Source of the DNA: Nocardioides daeguensis
GTDB lineage: Bacteria > Actinomycetota > Actinomycetes > Propionibacteriales > Nocardioidaceae
Reading direction: 5' to 3'
Length of the DNA stretch: 64,000 nucleotides
Assembly: GCF_019192965.1 (NCBI RefSeq)
Contig: NZ_JAHTKU010000013.1
Location: 1-64,000, forward strand
A program made the position numbers and the translations under genes. The notes beneath the pieces are model-generated. The model saw only the letters and a list, made by a program, of their open reading frames with translations, had not been told where the DNA came from and did not search any database. Below, one piece after another: positions 43,583-52,073 of the stretch (position 1 is its first letter; every line of letters starts with the position of its first letter).

Positions 43583-44689
43583 ATGCCTTCTGCCATCGAG
43601 GTCCGCAAGGTCCCGATCCACTCCGTCGCCGACGCCTCCGAGCTGGCCAAGCTCATCGACGAGGGCGTCTTCAAGGCGGACCGCGTCATCGCGATCATCG
43701 GCAAGACCGAGGGCAACGGCGGGGTGAACGACTACACCCGGATCATCGCCGACCGTGCCTTCCGCGAGGTGCTGGTCGACAAGGGCGCCCCGGCCGACCA
43801 GGTCAAGCAGGTCCCGATCGTGTGGTCGGGTGGCACCGACGGCGTGATCAGCCCCCACGCGACCATCTTCGCGACCGTCGACGTCGCCGAGGACGACCCG
43901 AGCCGCGAGGAGCAGCGTCTCACCGTCGGCTTCGCGATGAGCGAGCCGATCCTGCCCGAGGAGATCGGGTACGTCGCGATGATCGAGAAGGTCGCCGCCG
44001 GCGTGAAGGTCGCCATGGAGCGCGCCGGGATCACCGACCCGGCCGACGTCCACTACGTCCAGACCAAGACCCCGCTGCTCACCATCCACACCATCCGCGA
44101 CGCGCACAGCCGCGGCAAGCAGGTCTGGACCGAGCACACCCACGAGTCGATGGACCTCTCCAACGGCGTCACCGGCCTCGGCATCGCCGTCGCGCTCGGC
44201 GAGATCGAGATGCCGACGGACGCCGACGTCATGAACAACCGCGCGCTGTACTCCTCGGTCGCCTCCTGCTCCTCGGGTGTCGAGCTCGACGTGGCCCAGA
44301 TCGTCGTGGTCGGCAACGCCACGGGCGTCGGCGGCCGCTACCGGATCGGCCACTCGGTGATGAACGACGCCCTCGACCAGGACGGCATCTGGAACGCCAT
44401 CAAGGACGCCGGCCTCGACCTGCCCGAGCGCCCGCACTCCTCGGACCTGCAGGGCCGCCTGGTCAACGTCTTCCTCAAGTGCGAGGCGTCCCAGAACGGC
44501 GAGGTCCGCGGCCGCCGCAACGCGATGCTCGACGACTCCGACGTGCACTGGCACCGTCAGATCAAGTCGTGCGTCGGTGGCGTCACCGCCGCCGTGACCG
44601 GCGACCCGGCGGTCTTCGTCTCGGTCTCCGCCGCCCACCAGGGCCCGGAGGGCGGCGGCCCGGTCGCCGCCATCGTCGACCTCGGCTGA
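43583..44689 (+). CDS. bar: Barbiturase / ring-opening amidohydrolase
   Basis: A 368-residue member of the cyanuric acid amidohydrolase/barbiturase family, a fold of three pseudo-symmetric domains. Visible family stretches are [17 protein letters not shown] near residue 36, [17 protein letters not shown] near 80, [10 protein letters not shown] near 156, [19 protein letters not shown] near 218 and [30 protein letters not shown] at the end, shortened here. Barbiturase opens barbituric acid to ureidomalonate, step two of oxidative uracil breakdown known from Rhodococcus. Cyanuric acid hydrolase is the main alternative, but the uracil permease and molybdenum hydroxylase context favour barbiturate. 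Preceded by an AAGGAA ribosome site. Confidence 0.9.
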   Translation: MPSAIEVRKVPIHSVADASELAKLIDEGVFKADRVIAIIGKTEGNGGVNDYTRIIADRAFREVLVDKGAPADQVKQVPIVWSGGTDGVISPHATIFATVDVAEDDPSREEQRLTVGFAMSEPILPEEIGYVAMIEKVAAGVKVAMERAGITDPADVHYVQTKTPLLTIHTIRDAHSRGKQVWTEHTHESMDLSNGVTGLGIAVALGEIEMPTDADVMNNRALYSSVASCSSGVELDVAQIVVVGNATGVGGRYRIGHSVMNDALDQDGIWNAIKDAGLDLPERPHSSDLQGRLVNVFLKCEASQNGEVRGRRNAMLDDSDVHWHRQIKSCVGGVTAAVTGDPAVFVSVSAAHQGPEGGGPVAAIVDLG

Positions 44690-44708
44690 GATCCGACTCT
44701 CGGGCCAC

Positions 44709-44753
44709 TGTGCTGCGCTCGGCACTCACCAGGTGAGTGCTGAGCGCAGCACA
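44709..44753. terminator. 22-bp near-perfect hairpin, bidirectional terminator
   Basis: TGTGCTGCGCTCGGCACTCA plus CC pairs with its inverse across a single-base loop, the only mismatch being a G-T wobble. It lies between the barbiturase stop (44689) and the convergent AbiEi/DUF559-type stop (44761), followed by GGCATTT. Such a long stem is unusual for a simple terminator and may be a small mobile-palindrome remnant. Confidence 0.75.
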
Positions 44754-44760
44754 AGGCATT

Positions 44761-45714
44761 TCACGGGCACCGCGGGCATCGCTTCCCGGGACCGGTCCAC
44801 CCGCGTCGGGCCAGGATGACCGCCAGCCGGCCCGCGGTCGCGCAGGGTTCGTCGAAGACCAGGGCGTGGGTGACCCGGACGGTCACCGCGTCCCGCACGG
44901 CGCGCTCGGCAAGATCGCGGCGGGCGTCGGCGTTGCGCGCCTCCGGGGAGTCGTGGAAGGCGCGGCCGTCGGGTTCGACGATGACGCCGTACGCCTCGTA
45001 GTGCACGTCGATGTAGGTGCGCCGACCCGTCGACCGGCTGGACTGCTGACGCTTCCCGCGGGGCAGGCCGTGCGCGCGCTCGACGAGCTGGAGATAGCCG
45101 CGCTCGAGGACCGAGTCCGCTCCGGACTCGATGTCGTCGATCATCGCGGTGACCAGGTCGCGGCGAACCATCCGTGCGCGCTCCTCGACCGCCTCCCGCA
45201 GGACCCGGGGCCAGACCTGCCGGGTCTGGGTGGCTCGGGCGAGCGCGGCATAGGCGCCGGCGACGTCGCCGTCCCGGATCCGGTCCTCCACGACGTCGAT
45301 CGTGGCGTGGACGGGTCGCACGCGCGGTGGTCGCTGGTTCCACTCCACCCGGGTGTCGAGGTGCCGCGAGCGGTGTACGACGACGCTCGCCATCGGCCGC
45401 ACCGTGCGGGTCGCAGCGATGACGACATGGACCTGGCCCGGGGCGAGGCCGGGGGTGGCGGAGTCGTGGGAGAGGGCCGCGGGAGCGCAGGCGAGGACTG
45501 CGACCCACTCACGCTGGGCGCGGTCGAGGGCGCCGTTGTGGACGACGTACACCCCGGGCTCGACCGGGTGCAGCTCGCGACGACGGATCATCCGCGCGAT
45601 GTCCTGGTCGGTCGCGCCGAGCTCGCACAGCTGGGTGCGGGCGACGACACCGTTCTGCTCCCAGCGCAGCAGCTGCTGGAGCGCGGGATGGTTGAAGTCG
45701 AGGTGGCGCGGCAT
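44761..45714 (-). CDS. AbiEi-like winged-helix plus DUF559 endonuclease-like protein
   Basis: A 317-residue protein. The N-terminal winged helix (about residues 8-55, LLRWEQNGVVARTQLCELGA then IARMIRRRELHPVEPGVYVV) matches the AbiEi antitoxin HTH. The C-terminal part (about 215-310) resembles DUF559/Vsr-type nucleases with VLERGYLQLVERAHG, YIDVHYEAYGVIVEPDG and FHDSPEARNADARRDL. This fusion is common and multicopy in actinobacteria. No toxin (AbiEii) gene is adjacent, so it should not be called a toxin-antitoxin system. Start ATG 45714 gives the typical N-terminus; a longer frame adds 29 residues. Probably unrelated to the ureide pathway, it interrupts the island. Confidence 0.75.
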   Translation of the reverse strand: MPRHLDFNHPALQQLLRWEQNGVVARTQLCELGATDQDIARMIRRRELHPVEPGVYVVHNGALDRAQREWVAVLACAPAALSHDSATPGLAPGQVHVVIAATRTVRPMASVVVHRSRHLDTRVEWNQRPPRVRPVHATIDVVEDRIRDGDVAGAYAALARATQTRQVWPRVLREAVEERARMVRRDLVTAMIDDIESGADSVLERGYLQLVERAHGLPRGKRQQSSRSTGRRTYIDVHYEAYGVIVEPDGRAFHDSPEARNADARRDLAERAVRDAVTVRVTHALVFDEPCATAGRLAVILARRGWTGPGKRCPRCP

Positions 45715-45808
45715 CCCAGGAGGCTGGCAGGCGCCGGCCCGCTGGGCCCCCACCTCCCACGGTGGCTGTGGAGAGGCGGCCACCAACCCGCCGCCAACCA
45801 CGCCTCCC

Positions 45809-45814
45809 TAGCGT
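45809..45814 (+). promoter_or_regulatory. -10 element for molybdenum hydroxylase operon 2
   Basis: TAGCGT; predicted start near 45821, leaving a leader of about 32 nt with AAGGGAGAG before ATG 45853. Confidence 0.4.
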
Positions 45815-45840
45815 GAGCCAGGTCACAGGTCCCTCACGCT
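45810..45840. promoter_or_regulatory. Inverted repeat spanning the operon 2 transcription start
   Basis: AGCGTGAG and CTCACGCT, perfect 8-bp arms 15 nt apart. It overlaps the -10 hexamer and ends just before the ribosome site, so it could be an operator or a leader hairpin. Confidence 0.45.
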
Positions 45841-45852
45841 CAAGGGAGAGTC

Positions 45853-46332
45853 ATGACCCGGATCAGCCTCACCGTCGACGGCCAGAACGTCGTCGACGAC
45901 GTCGAACCGCGGATGCTGCTCGTGCAGTACCTGCGCGAGAAGCTCGGCAAGACCGGCACCGTCATCGGTTGCGACACCAGCAACTGCGGCGCCTGCACGG
46001 TCCACCTGGACGGCAGGAGCGTGAAGTCCTGCAACGTCCTGGCGGTCCAGGCCGACGGCGCCGAGGTCACCACGATCGAGGGGCTGGCCGGCGCGGACGG
46101 CACGCTGCACCCGGTGCAGGAGGCCTTCCGCGAGTGCCACGGCCTGCAGTGCGGGTTCTGCACGCCCGGCATGATCATGCAGACCGTCGACCTGCTGGCC
46201 GAGAACCCCAGCCCGTCGGAGGAGGCGATCCGGCTCGGCCTCGAGGGCAACCTGTGCCGGTGCACCGGCTACCACAACATCGTCCGCGCGGTGCAGCACG
46301 CCGCGGGTACGGCGGAGGGGGCGTCGGCATGA
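45853..46332 (+). CDS. Molybdenum hydroxylase 2Fe-2S (small) subunit, operon 2
   Basis: A 159-residue CoxS-type subunit with both iron-sulfur motifs: [16 protein letters not shown] near residue 39 and, in the helical domain, [10 protein letters not shown] near 97 and [10 protein letters not shown] near 134. First gene of a small-large-medium-CoxG operon, the classic order, and a paralogue of the operon 1 subunit. Its ATG has a good Shine-Dalgarno (AAGGGAGAG). It overlaps the large subunit by 4 bp. Confidence 0.93.
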   Translation: MTRISLTVDGQNVVDDVEPRMLLVQYLREKLGKTGTVIGCDTSNCGACTVHLDGRSVKSCNVLAVQADGAEVTTIEGLAGADGTLHPVQEAFRECHGLQCGFCTPGMIMQTVDLLAENPSPSEEAIRLGLEGNLCRCTGYHNIVRAVQHAAGTAEGASA

Positions 46333-48770
46333 CCGCCACCCAGGAGCCGACGCGGGGCGAGATCGGCCGCGACCGCCGTCGCAAGGAGGACCAGCGCCTC
46401 ATCACCGGCCGCACCCGCTGGACCGACAACATCACGCTGCCCGGGATGCTGCACCTGGCGATGGTCCGCAGCCCGTTCCCGCACGCCCGGATCACCTCGA
46501 TCGACACCGAGGCGGCCAAGGCCGCGCCCAACGTGGTCGCCGTGTTCACCGGCGCCGACCTGGGGGAGGGCCAGGGCGCGTGCATCAACGCGTGGCCCGT
46601 CGTACCCGACCAGGTGACGCCGGCGCACCTGCCGATGCCGACCGACCGGGTTGCCTTCGCGGGCGAGACGGTCGCGGTCGTGGTCGCCCGCAGCGCCGCC
46701 GAGGCCCGCGACGCCGCCGAGCTGGTCGAGGTCGACTACGACGAGCTGCCGGCCGCGCTCGACCTCAAGGAGTCGGCGGACAACAAGGTCCTCGCGCACC
46801 CGGACCTCGGCACCAACGTGAGCGCCGTGTGGCGCTTCGACTCGGCCGAGGCCGGCACGGGCGGCGACGTCGAGCAGGCCATCGCCGAGGCCCGTGAGAA
46901 CGGCATCGTGATCGAGCGGGAGTACCGCCAGCAGCGGCTGATCCCCGCGTTCATGGAGCCGCGCAGCACCGTCGTCGACCCGACCGGCGAGCAGATCACC
47001 GTCTGGTCGGCGACCCAGGTGCCCCACATCCTGCGCTTCGCGATCGCCGCGACAACCGGCGTACCGGAGTCGAAGATCCGGGTGATCGCCCCCGACGTGG
47101 GCGGCGGCTTCGGCGGCAAGCTGCAGCAGACGCCGGAGGAGATGATCACCTTCGCGGTGGCCCGCAAGCTCGGCAAGCCGGTGAAGTTCACCGAGACCCG
47201 CAGCGAGTCGCTCCTCACCGCCCACCACGGCCGCGACCAGTGGCAGCGGCTCACGCTCGCGGCGACGAAGGACGGCCACGTCACCGGCCTCAAGGTCGAC
47301 CTGCTCGCCGACCTCGGCGCGTACGTCGCCATCGTGGGCGGCGGCGTGCCGGTGCTCGGGGCGTTCATGTTCAACGCGATCTACAAGTTCCCGGCCTACC
47401 AGTTCCAGACCACGAACGTCTTGACCAACAAGACCTGGACCGACGCCTACCGCGGCGCCGGCCGGCCCGAGGCGACGTTCGCCATCGAGCGGTTGATGGA
47501 CGAGCTCGCCCACGAGCTCGGCAAGGACCCGCTCAAGGTCCGCGAGATGAACTGGATCAAGCACGAGGAGTTCCCGTTCACCACGGTGGCCGGCCTCGAG
47601 TACGACTCCGGCAACTACGAGGCCGCGACCGCGCGAGCCAAGGAGATGTTCGGGTACGACGCGCTCCGGGCCGAGCAGGCCGAGCGGCGCGCCCGCGGCG
47701 ACCGGGTCCAGCTGGGGATCGGCGTCTCGACCTTCACCGAGATGTGCGGCCTGGCCCCCTCCCGGGTGCTCGGCAGCCTCAACTACGGCGCCGGCGGCTG
47801 GGAGCACGCCGAGGTCCGGATGCTCGCGACCGGCAAGGTCGAGGTCGTGACCGGGGCGTCCGCCCACGGGCAGGGCCACGAGACGGCGTTCAGCCAGATC
47901 GTGGCCGACCGGCTCGGCGTGCCCTTCGAGGACGTCGAGGTGCTGCACGGCGACACGCAGATCTCCCACAAGGGCCTGGACACCTACGGGTCGCGCAGCC
48001 TGGTCGTCGGCGGCGAGGCCCTGGTGCGGGCGGTCGACAAGGTGATCGAGAAGGCGCGGCCGGTCGCGGCCCACCTGCTCGAGGCCTCCGCCGACGACCT
48101 CGAGTTCGCCGACGGTCGGTTCACCGTCCGGGGGACCGACTCCGGCGTCGCGATCACCGAGGTCGCGACCGCCGTCTTCGCCGCCCACAACCTCCCCGAC
48201 GGCGTCGAGGCGTCGATCGACTCGGAGGCGACCTACGACCCCGTCAACTTCAACTACCCGCATGGCACCCACCTGTGCGCGGTCGAGATCGACACCGAGA
48301 CGGGGCAGGTCCGGATGCGGAAGTACGCCTGCTGCGACGACATCGGCAACGTCATCAACCCGCTCATCGTGTCCGGCCAGGTCCATGGCGGCCTGGTCCA
48401 GGGCATCGCCCAGGCGCTGTGGGAGGAGGCGGTGTACGACGACAACGGCACCCTGGTGACCGGGTCGTTCGTCGACTACCTGCTGCCCACCGCGGCCGAC
48501 ACGATCAGCTTCGAGCTCGACCACACCACCTCGCCGGCGACGACCAACTCGCTCGGCACCAAGGGGGTCGGCGAGGCCGGCACGATCGCGTCCACCCCGG
48601 CGGTGGTCAACGCGGTCGTCGACGCACTGCGTCCGTACGGCGTCCACGACGTCGCGATGCCCTGCACGCCCGAACGGGTCTGGCGAGCGATCAACAGCGG
48701 CGGGCCCGGGGGAGAGACGACCCAGGCTGCCGCGCCCCACTTCGACGAGTCGGAAGGAGCAGCCCAGTGA
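46329..48770 (+). CDS. Molybdenum hydroxylase molybdopterin (large) subunit, operon 2
   Basis: An 813-residue CoxL-like catalytic subunit. [14 protein letters not shown] is near residue 258, the active-site loop [10 protein letters not shown] (form II-like, not CO dehydrogenase) near 374, [10 protein letters not shown] near 515 and catalytic Glu in [10 protein letters not shown] near 747. It differs clearly from the operon 1 large subunit, so the two enzymes probably have different substrates, for example successive or alternative N-heterocycles. Overlaps the 2Fe-2S gene (ATGA) and the FAD gene (GTGA). Confidence 0.92.
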   Translation: MTATQEPTRGEIGRDRRRKEDQRLITGRTRWTDNITLPGMLHLAMVRSPFPHARITSIDTEAAKAAPNVVAVFTGADLGEGQGACINAWPVVPDQVTPAHLPMPTDRVAFAGETVAVVVARSAAEARDAAELVEVDYDELPAALDLKESADNKVLAHPDLGTNVSAVWRFDSAEAGTGGDVEQAIAEARENGIVIEREYRQQRLIPAFMEPRSTVVDPTGEQITVWSATQVPHILRFAIAATTGVPESKIRVIAPDVGGGFGGKLQQTPEEMITFAVARKLGKPVKFTETRSESLLTAHHGRDQWQRLTLAATKDGHVTGLKVDLLADLGAYVAIVGGGVPVLGAFMFNAIYKFPAYQFQTTNVLTNKTWTDAYRGAGRPEATFAIERLMDELAHELGKDPLKVREMNWIKHEEFPFTTVAGLEYDSGNYEAATARAKEMFGYDALRAEQAERRARGDRVQLGIGVSTFTEMCGLAPSRVLGSLNYGAGGWEHAEVRMLATGKVEVVTGASAHGQGHETAFSQIVADRLGVPFEDVEVLHGDTQISHKGLDTYGSRSLVVGGEALVRAVDKVIEKARPVAAHLLEASADDLEFADGRFTVRGTDSGVAITEVATAVFAAHNLPDGVEASIDSEATYDPVNFNYPHGTHLCAVEIDTETGQVRMRKYACCDDIGNVINPLIVSGQVHGGLVQGIAQALWEEAVYDDNGTLVTGSFVDYLLPTAADTISFELDHTTSPATTNSLGTKGVGEAGTIASTPAVVNAVVDALRPYGVHDVAMPCTPERVWRAINSGGPGGETTQAAAPHFDESEGAAQ

Positions 48771-49624
48771 TCCCCGCAGCCTTCGAGTACGTCGCCCCGG
48801 CCTCGGTGGAGGAGGCGCTCGCCGCGCTCGCCGAGCACGGCGACGACGCCAAGATCATCGCCGGCGGGCAGAGCCTGCTGCCGGTGCTCCGGATGCGGCT
48901 CAACGCGCCGGAGTGGGTGATCGACCTCGGCCGGATCGCCTCGCTGCGGGGTGTCCGCGACGGGGGGGACCATCTCGCCATCGGCGCGATGACGACCCAC
49001 CACGACGTCGGCCAGGACCCGCTGGTCCACGAGCACGCGCTGCTCATCAGCAAGGCGATCACGCACCTCGCCGACGCGCAGGTGCGCCACCGCGGGACCT
49101 TCGGCGGCGCCCTGGCCCACGCGGACCCGGCCGGCGATCTCGGGGCGCCCGCCCTCGCCCTCGACGCGACCTTCGTGGTCCAAGGCCCCGGCGGCACCCG
49201 GGAGGTCCCCGCCGCCGACTTCTTCGTCGACCTCTTCGAGACCGCGATCTCCGACGACGAGATCCTGACCGAGGTCCGGGTCCCGAAGTACGACGGCTGG
49301 GGGGCGGCGTACGAGAAGTTCGTGCGCATCGCCCACCAGTGGCCGATCGTCGCGGTCGCGGCGACCGTGCGGATGGAGGGCGACACCATCGCGGAGGCAC
49401 GGATCGGCCTGACCAACATGGGTTCCACGCCCGTGCGTGCCCGGGCCGCGGAGGCCGCGCTGGTCGGCGTACCGGCGACGGAGGAGGGGATCGCCGGAGC
49501 GGCCGCCCTCGCCGCCGACGGCACCAACCCGCCGAGCGACCTCAACGGCGACGCCGACTACCGCCGCCACCTGGCGACGGTGCTCACCCGGCGGGCCGTG
49601 CTCACCGCGGCCGGGAGGGGCTGA
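48767..49624 (+). CDS. Molybdenum hydroxylase FAD-binding (medium) subunit, operon 2
   Basis: A 285-residue CoxM-type flavoprotein. IIAGGQSLLPVLRMRL near residues 30-45 and VRHRGTFGGALAHADPAGD near 105-123 are the two FAD-binding motifs. The C-terminal domain begins around 165 (YEKFVRIAHQWPIVAVAA). GTG start coupled to the large subunit. The CoxG-like gene follows after 2 bp. Confidence 0.92.
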   Translation: MIPAAFEYVAPASVEEALAALAEHGDDAKIIAGGQSLLPVLRMRLNAPEWVIDLGRIASLRGVRDGGDHLAIGAMTTHHDVGQDPLVHEHALLISKAITHLADAQVRHRGTFGGALAHADPAGDLGAPALALDATFVVQGPGGTREVPAADFFVDLFETAISDDEILTEVRVPKYDGWGAAYEKFVRIAHQWPIVAVAATVRMEGDTIAEARIGLTNMGSTPVRARAAEAALVGVPATEEGIAGAAALAADGTNPPSDLNGDADYRRHLATVLTRRAVLTAAGRG

Positions 49625-49626
49625 CC

Positions 49627-50397
49627 TTGGACCTCAGCCACTCCTTCACCGTCCCCACGTCGCTCGACGCGACCTGGGCGCACTTCCAGGACATCGGCGC
49701 CCTCGCCGAGTGCTTCCCGGGCGCCCAGGTCACCTCGGTCGGCGCCGACGACGACGGCGCCCCGACCTTCGAGGGGACCTGCAAGGTCAAGCTCGGCCCG
49801 ATCGCGCTCGTCTACGCCGGTTCCGGCAGGTTCGTCGAGCGCGACGAGGCCGGGCGCCGGTTCGTCGTGGACGCGAAGGGCCGTGACAAGCGCGGCAACG
49901 GTACGGCGGGCGCCACGGTCACCGTGACCATGGCGGCCGCCGGGACGGGCGAGGCGACCCAGGTCGACGTCGTCACCGACCTCGCGATCACCGGCAAGCC
50001 CGCCCAGTTCGGGCGGGGCGTGATGCAGGACGTGTCCGACAAGCTGCTCGGACAGTTCGTGTCCTGCCTCGAGCAGCGTCTCGCCGGCGAGGCCGCGCCC
50101 GCTGCGGCTGCCGGCGCTGCTGCGGGTGCCGGGGGCCCCACCGACACCGCGGCCGCCGGGACCGATCCCGAGCCGGCGGCCGCGGTACCCACCGCACCCC
50201 ATGCGGATTCGTCCTCGAACGCGCCGAAACCCGACCAGAACGCATGGGGCGCGGCACCACGAGCGGCCGAGGACGACGCCCTCGACCTCGGCTCGGCGGT
50301 GCTGCCGATCCTGGTCAAGACCTACGGCAAGCAGATCGCCGCCGTGCTGGCGGTGGTGGTCGGGATCGCCCTGCTGCGCCGCTGCCGCCACCGCTGA
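49627..50397 (+). CDS. CoxG-like SRPBCC protein with C-terminal membrane anchor, operon 2
   Basis: A 256-residue protein. Residues 1-155 are a CoxG/SRPBCC domain (DLSHSFTVPTSLDATWAHF, LAECFPGAQVTS, GRGVMQDVSDKLLGQFVSCL). A long Ala/Pro/Gly-rich linker (about 155-225) leads to a C-terminal helix (QIAAVLAVVVGIALL) ending RRCRHR. Same architecture as the operon 1 CoxG-like protein but with a longer linker. It begins at TTG 49627, 2 bp after the FAD-gene stop, with no better in-frame start nearby; the TTG is inferred. Likely anchors the second hydroxylase at the membrane. Confidence 0.83.
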   Translation: MDLSHSFTVPTSLDATWAHFQDIGALAECFPGAQVTSVGADDDGAPTFEGTCKVKLGPIALVYAGSGRFVERDEAGRRFVVDAKGRDKRGNGTAGATVTVTMAAAGTGEATQVDVVTDLAITGKPAQFGRGVMQDVSDKLLGQFVSCLEQRLAGEAAPAAAAGAAAGAGGPTDTAAAGTDPEPAAAVPTAPHADSSSNAPKPDQNAWGAAPRAAEDDALDLGSAVLPILVKTYGKQIAAVLAVVVGIALLRRCRHR

Positions 50398-50399
50398 GC

Positions 50400-50435
50400 G
50401 AGCGCCCGTCGCGCTCTCGCGGCGGGCGGGCGCTC
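50400..50435. terminator. Convergent terminator hairpin
   Basis: GAGCGCCCG and CGGGCGCTC, 9-bp perfect arms with a GC-rich, partly self-complementary centre. It starts 3 bp after the coxG-like stop and touches the stop codon of the converging TPR gene. Confidence 0.5.
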
Positions 50436-51144
50436 ACCAGGCGTCGGGGCGGGTGTAGTCGTCGTTGTCGTAGAGGCCCTGGTCCTCGTGGCGCTGGTCG
50501 GCGCCGCGGTCGTTCTGCTCCTGCAGTCGGTCGCGACGAGGGTCGTCGGGCGTCCCGGGATCCTGGGGCGGCTGCTCCTGCTGCTCCGGAGGCTGCTGGT
50601 CGGAGTCCTGCGGCTCGTCCGGGTTCTGCTCCAGCTTGGTGCGCAGCCGCTCGTCGACCGCGCCCGCGTCGGCGCTCTGCTCCGCGCCGCGTCCGGAGTC
50701 CTGCGGGCACTCGCCGGCCGCGAGGACGTCGATGCCCTCCTGGAAGGCCTTGCGGGCGTCCTCGCCCGCCCCGGCCTCGAGCGCGGCGTCGCCGAGTGCC
50801 TCGTGGACCAGCGCCAGGTTGATCCGGACGGTGCACTCGTCGCGGTGCGGCACGTCCGCGAGCGCCGCCCGGTAGGAGGCGATCGCGTCGTCGTACTCGC
50901 CCTGGGCGTGGTCGGCCGCGCCCTCGTCGAACGCCGCGACCCAGGACTCGAACCAGTTCAGCCTGCGAGTGCCGGCGAACTCGGCGGCCGCCCCGTCGAG
51001 GTCGCCGCGGTCGAAGGCGTCGCGGCCCGACGCGTTGGCCTGCAGCATCAGCGTCACCTTGAGGGCGTACGCCGCCAGCAGCAGCACCGGCAGCAACCCG
51101 GCCAGGAGCAGGGTCCGCCGCAGGTGCGGGCGGGGGGCGCTCAT
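50434..51144 (-). CDS. TPR-containing membrane protein (Bat cluster)
   Basis: A 236-residue protein. An N-terminal signal anchor (RTLLLAGLLPVLLLAAYAL, residues 10-28) precedes tetratricopeptide-like helices (GRDAFDRGDLDGAAAEF; AQGEYDDAIASYRAALADV; ALGDAALEAGAGEDARKAFQ). The C-terminal third is disordered and rich in Gln, Asp, Glu and Pro. This is the BatC/BatE-like last member of a MoxR-DUF58-VWA-VWA-TPR operon. Overlaps the VWA gene upstream by 4 bp. Such clusters are linked to envelope protein maturation and stress tolerance; no specific partner is known here. Confidence 0.78.
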   Translation of the reverse strand: MSAPRPHLRRTLLLAGLLPVLLLAAYALKVTLMLQANASGRDAFDRGDLDGAAAEFAGTRRLNWFESWVAAFDEGAADHAQGEYDDAIASYRAALADVPHRDECTVRINLALVHEALGDAALEAGAGEDARKAFQEGIDVLAAGECPQDSGRGAEQSADAGAVDERLRTKLEQNPDEPQDSDQQPPEQQEQPPQDPGTPDDPRRDRLQEQNDRGADQRHEDQGLYDNDDYTRPDAW

Positions 51145-52073
51145 CGGGCCGCCTCCTTCCGGGCGGGACGGGGCGGGGCCAGCACGGTCCGCGACGCCCA
51201 GACCGCCCGCCAGCCGGCGTGCAGCTCGAGCAGCAACAGGGCGAGGAGCAGGACCCCGGCGAGCCAGGTCAGGTCGTGCTGGGCGGGGCGGGTGCGGTCA
51301 CCGGCGCCGTCGGAGTACGACGCCGCGAAGGCCGCCGCGAGCTCGTCGACGCCGCCGGGGCGGGTGCGGTGCTCGAGCGGGACGCCGAGCTCGTCGGCCA
51401 CCTGCTCGAGGTTGCCGAGGTCGGCGTGCGACTGTGCCGTGTCACCTGTCTCGGGGTCCTGGACCAGGCCCAGGTCGCCGTCGAGCTCGTCGTCCTCGGG
51501 CATCGGGGCGCCGTCGGCGGTCCCGTAGCCGAGCACCACGCCGCCGGCGACCAGGTCGGCCACGTCGGTGTAGGTCTCGTCGCGGCCCTCGCTCGTGGTG
51601 TCCTCGCCGTCGCCGACGTAGACGACGATCCGCCGCCGCTGCGGGGCCTTCTGGGCGGCCCGCTCGAGCAGGTCCTTCAGCTCCGGCACCGGGCGGTCGG
51701 CCCGCGAGCCGATGCCGTCCTTCGGCTTCTCGAGGTAGAGCGTCTCGACCGCGGCGTCGAACGCCGCGCTGTCGGAGGTGAGGGGTAGCACCACCCGGGC
51801 GTCGGTGCCGAAGGCGAGCATCGCGAACCGGACGCCGGGCAGGGCCGCGGCGAGCGCCGTGAGGTCGGCCTTGGCGCCGGTGATGCGGGGCTGGTTGCCG
51901 TCGTAGTCGAGCGCGGCCATGGACCGGGTCCGGTCGATCACGACGACGACGTCGAGGTCGGAGAGCTGCGTCGGGACCTCGGTGCGCCCGACACCGGGAC
52001 GCAGCAGGATGACGACGAACAGCAGCACGATCCCGATCCGCCGGGCGAGCACGAGCGCGGTCGAGGTGGTCAT
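51141..52073 (-). CDS. VWA-domain membrane protein (BatB-like)
   Basis: A 310-residue protein with a von Willebrand A domain between two membrane helices (about 8-26 and 268-286). The MIDAS metal site is altered but recognisable as VVVIDRTRSMAAL (D-x-T-x-S in place of D-x-S-x-S) near residue 44. VGDGEDTT near 157 supplies the distal acidic residue. Coupled to the preceding VWA gene by an ATGA overlap. The T for S change should be checked against close homologues. Confidence 0.83.
   Translation of the reverse strand: MTTSTALVLARRIGIVLLFVVILLRPGVGRTEVPTQLSDLDVVVVIDRTRSMAALDYDGNQPRITGAKADLTALAAALPGVRFAMLAFGTDARVVLPLTSDSAAFDAAVETLYLEKPKDGIGSRADRPVPELKDLLERAAQKAPQRRRIVVYVGDGEDTTSEGRDETYTDVADLVAGGVVLGYGTADGAPMPEDDELDGDLGLVQDPETGDTAQSHADLGNLEQVADELGVPLEHRTRPGGVDELAAAFAASYSDGAGDRTRPAQHDLTWLAGVLLLALLLLELHAGWRAVWASRTVLAPPRPARKEAAR

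Noticed and set aside
44761-45714. AbiE toxin-antitoxin system
   Set aside because: Only the AbiEi-like HTH is present, fused to a DUF559-like domain; no AbiEii nucleotidyltransferase gene is adjacent.
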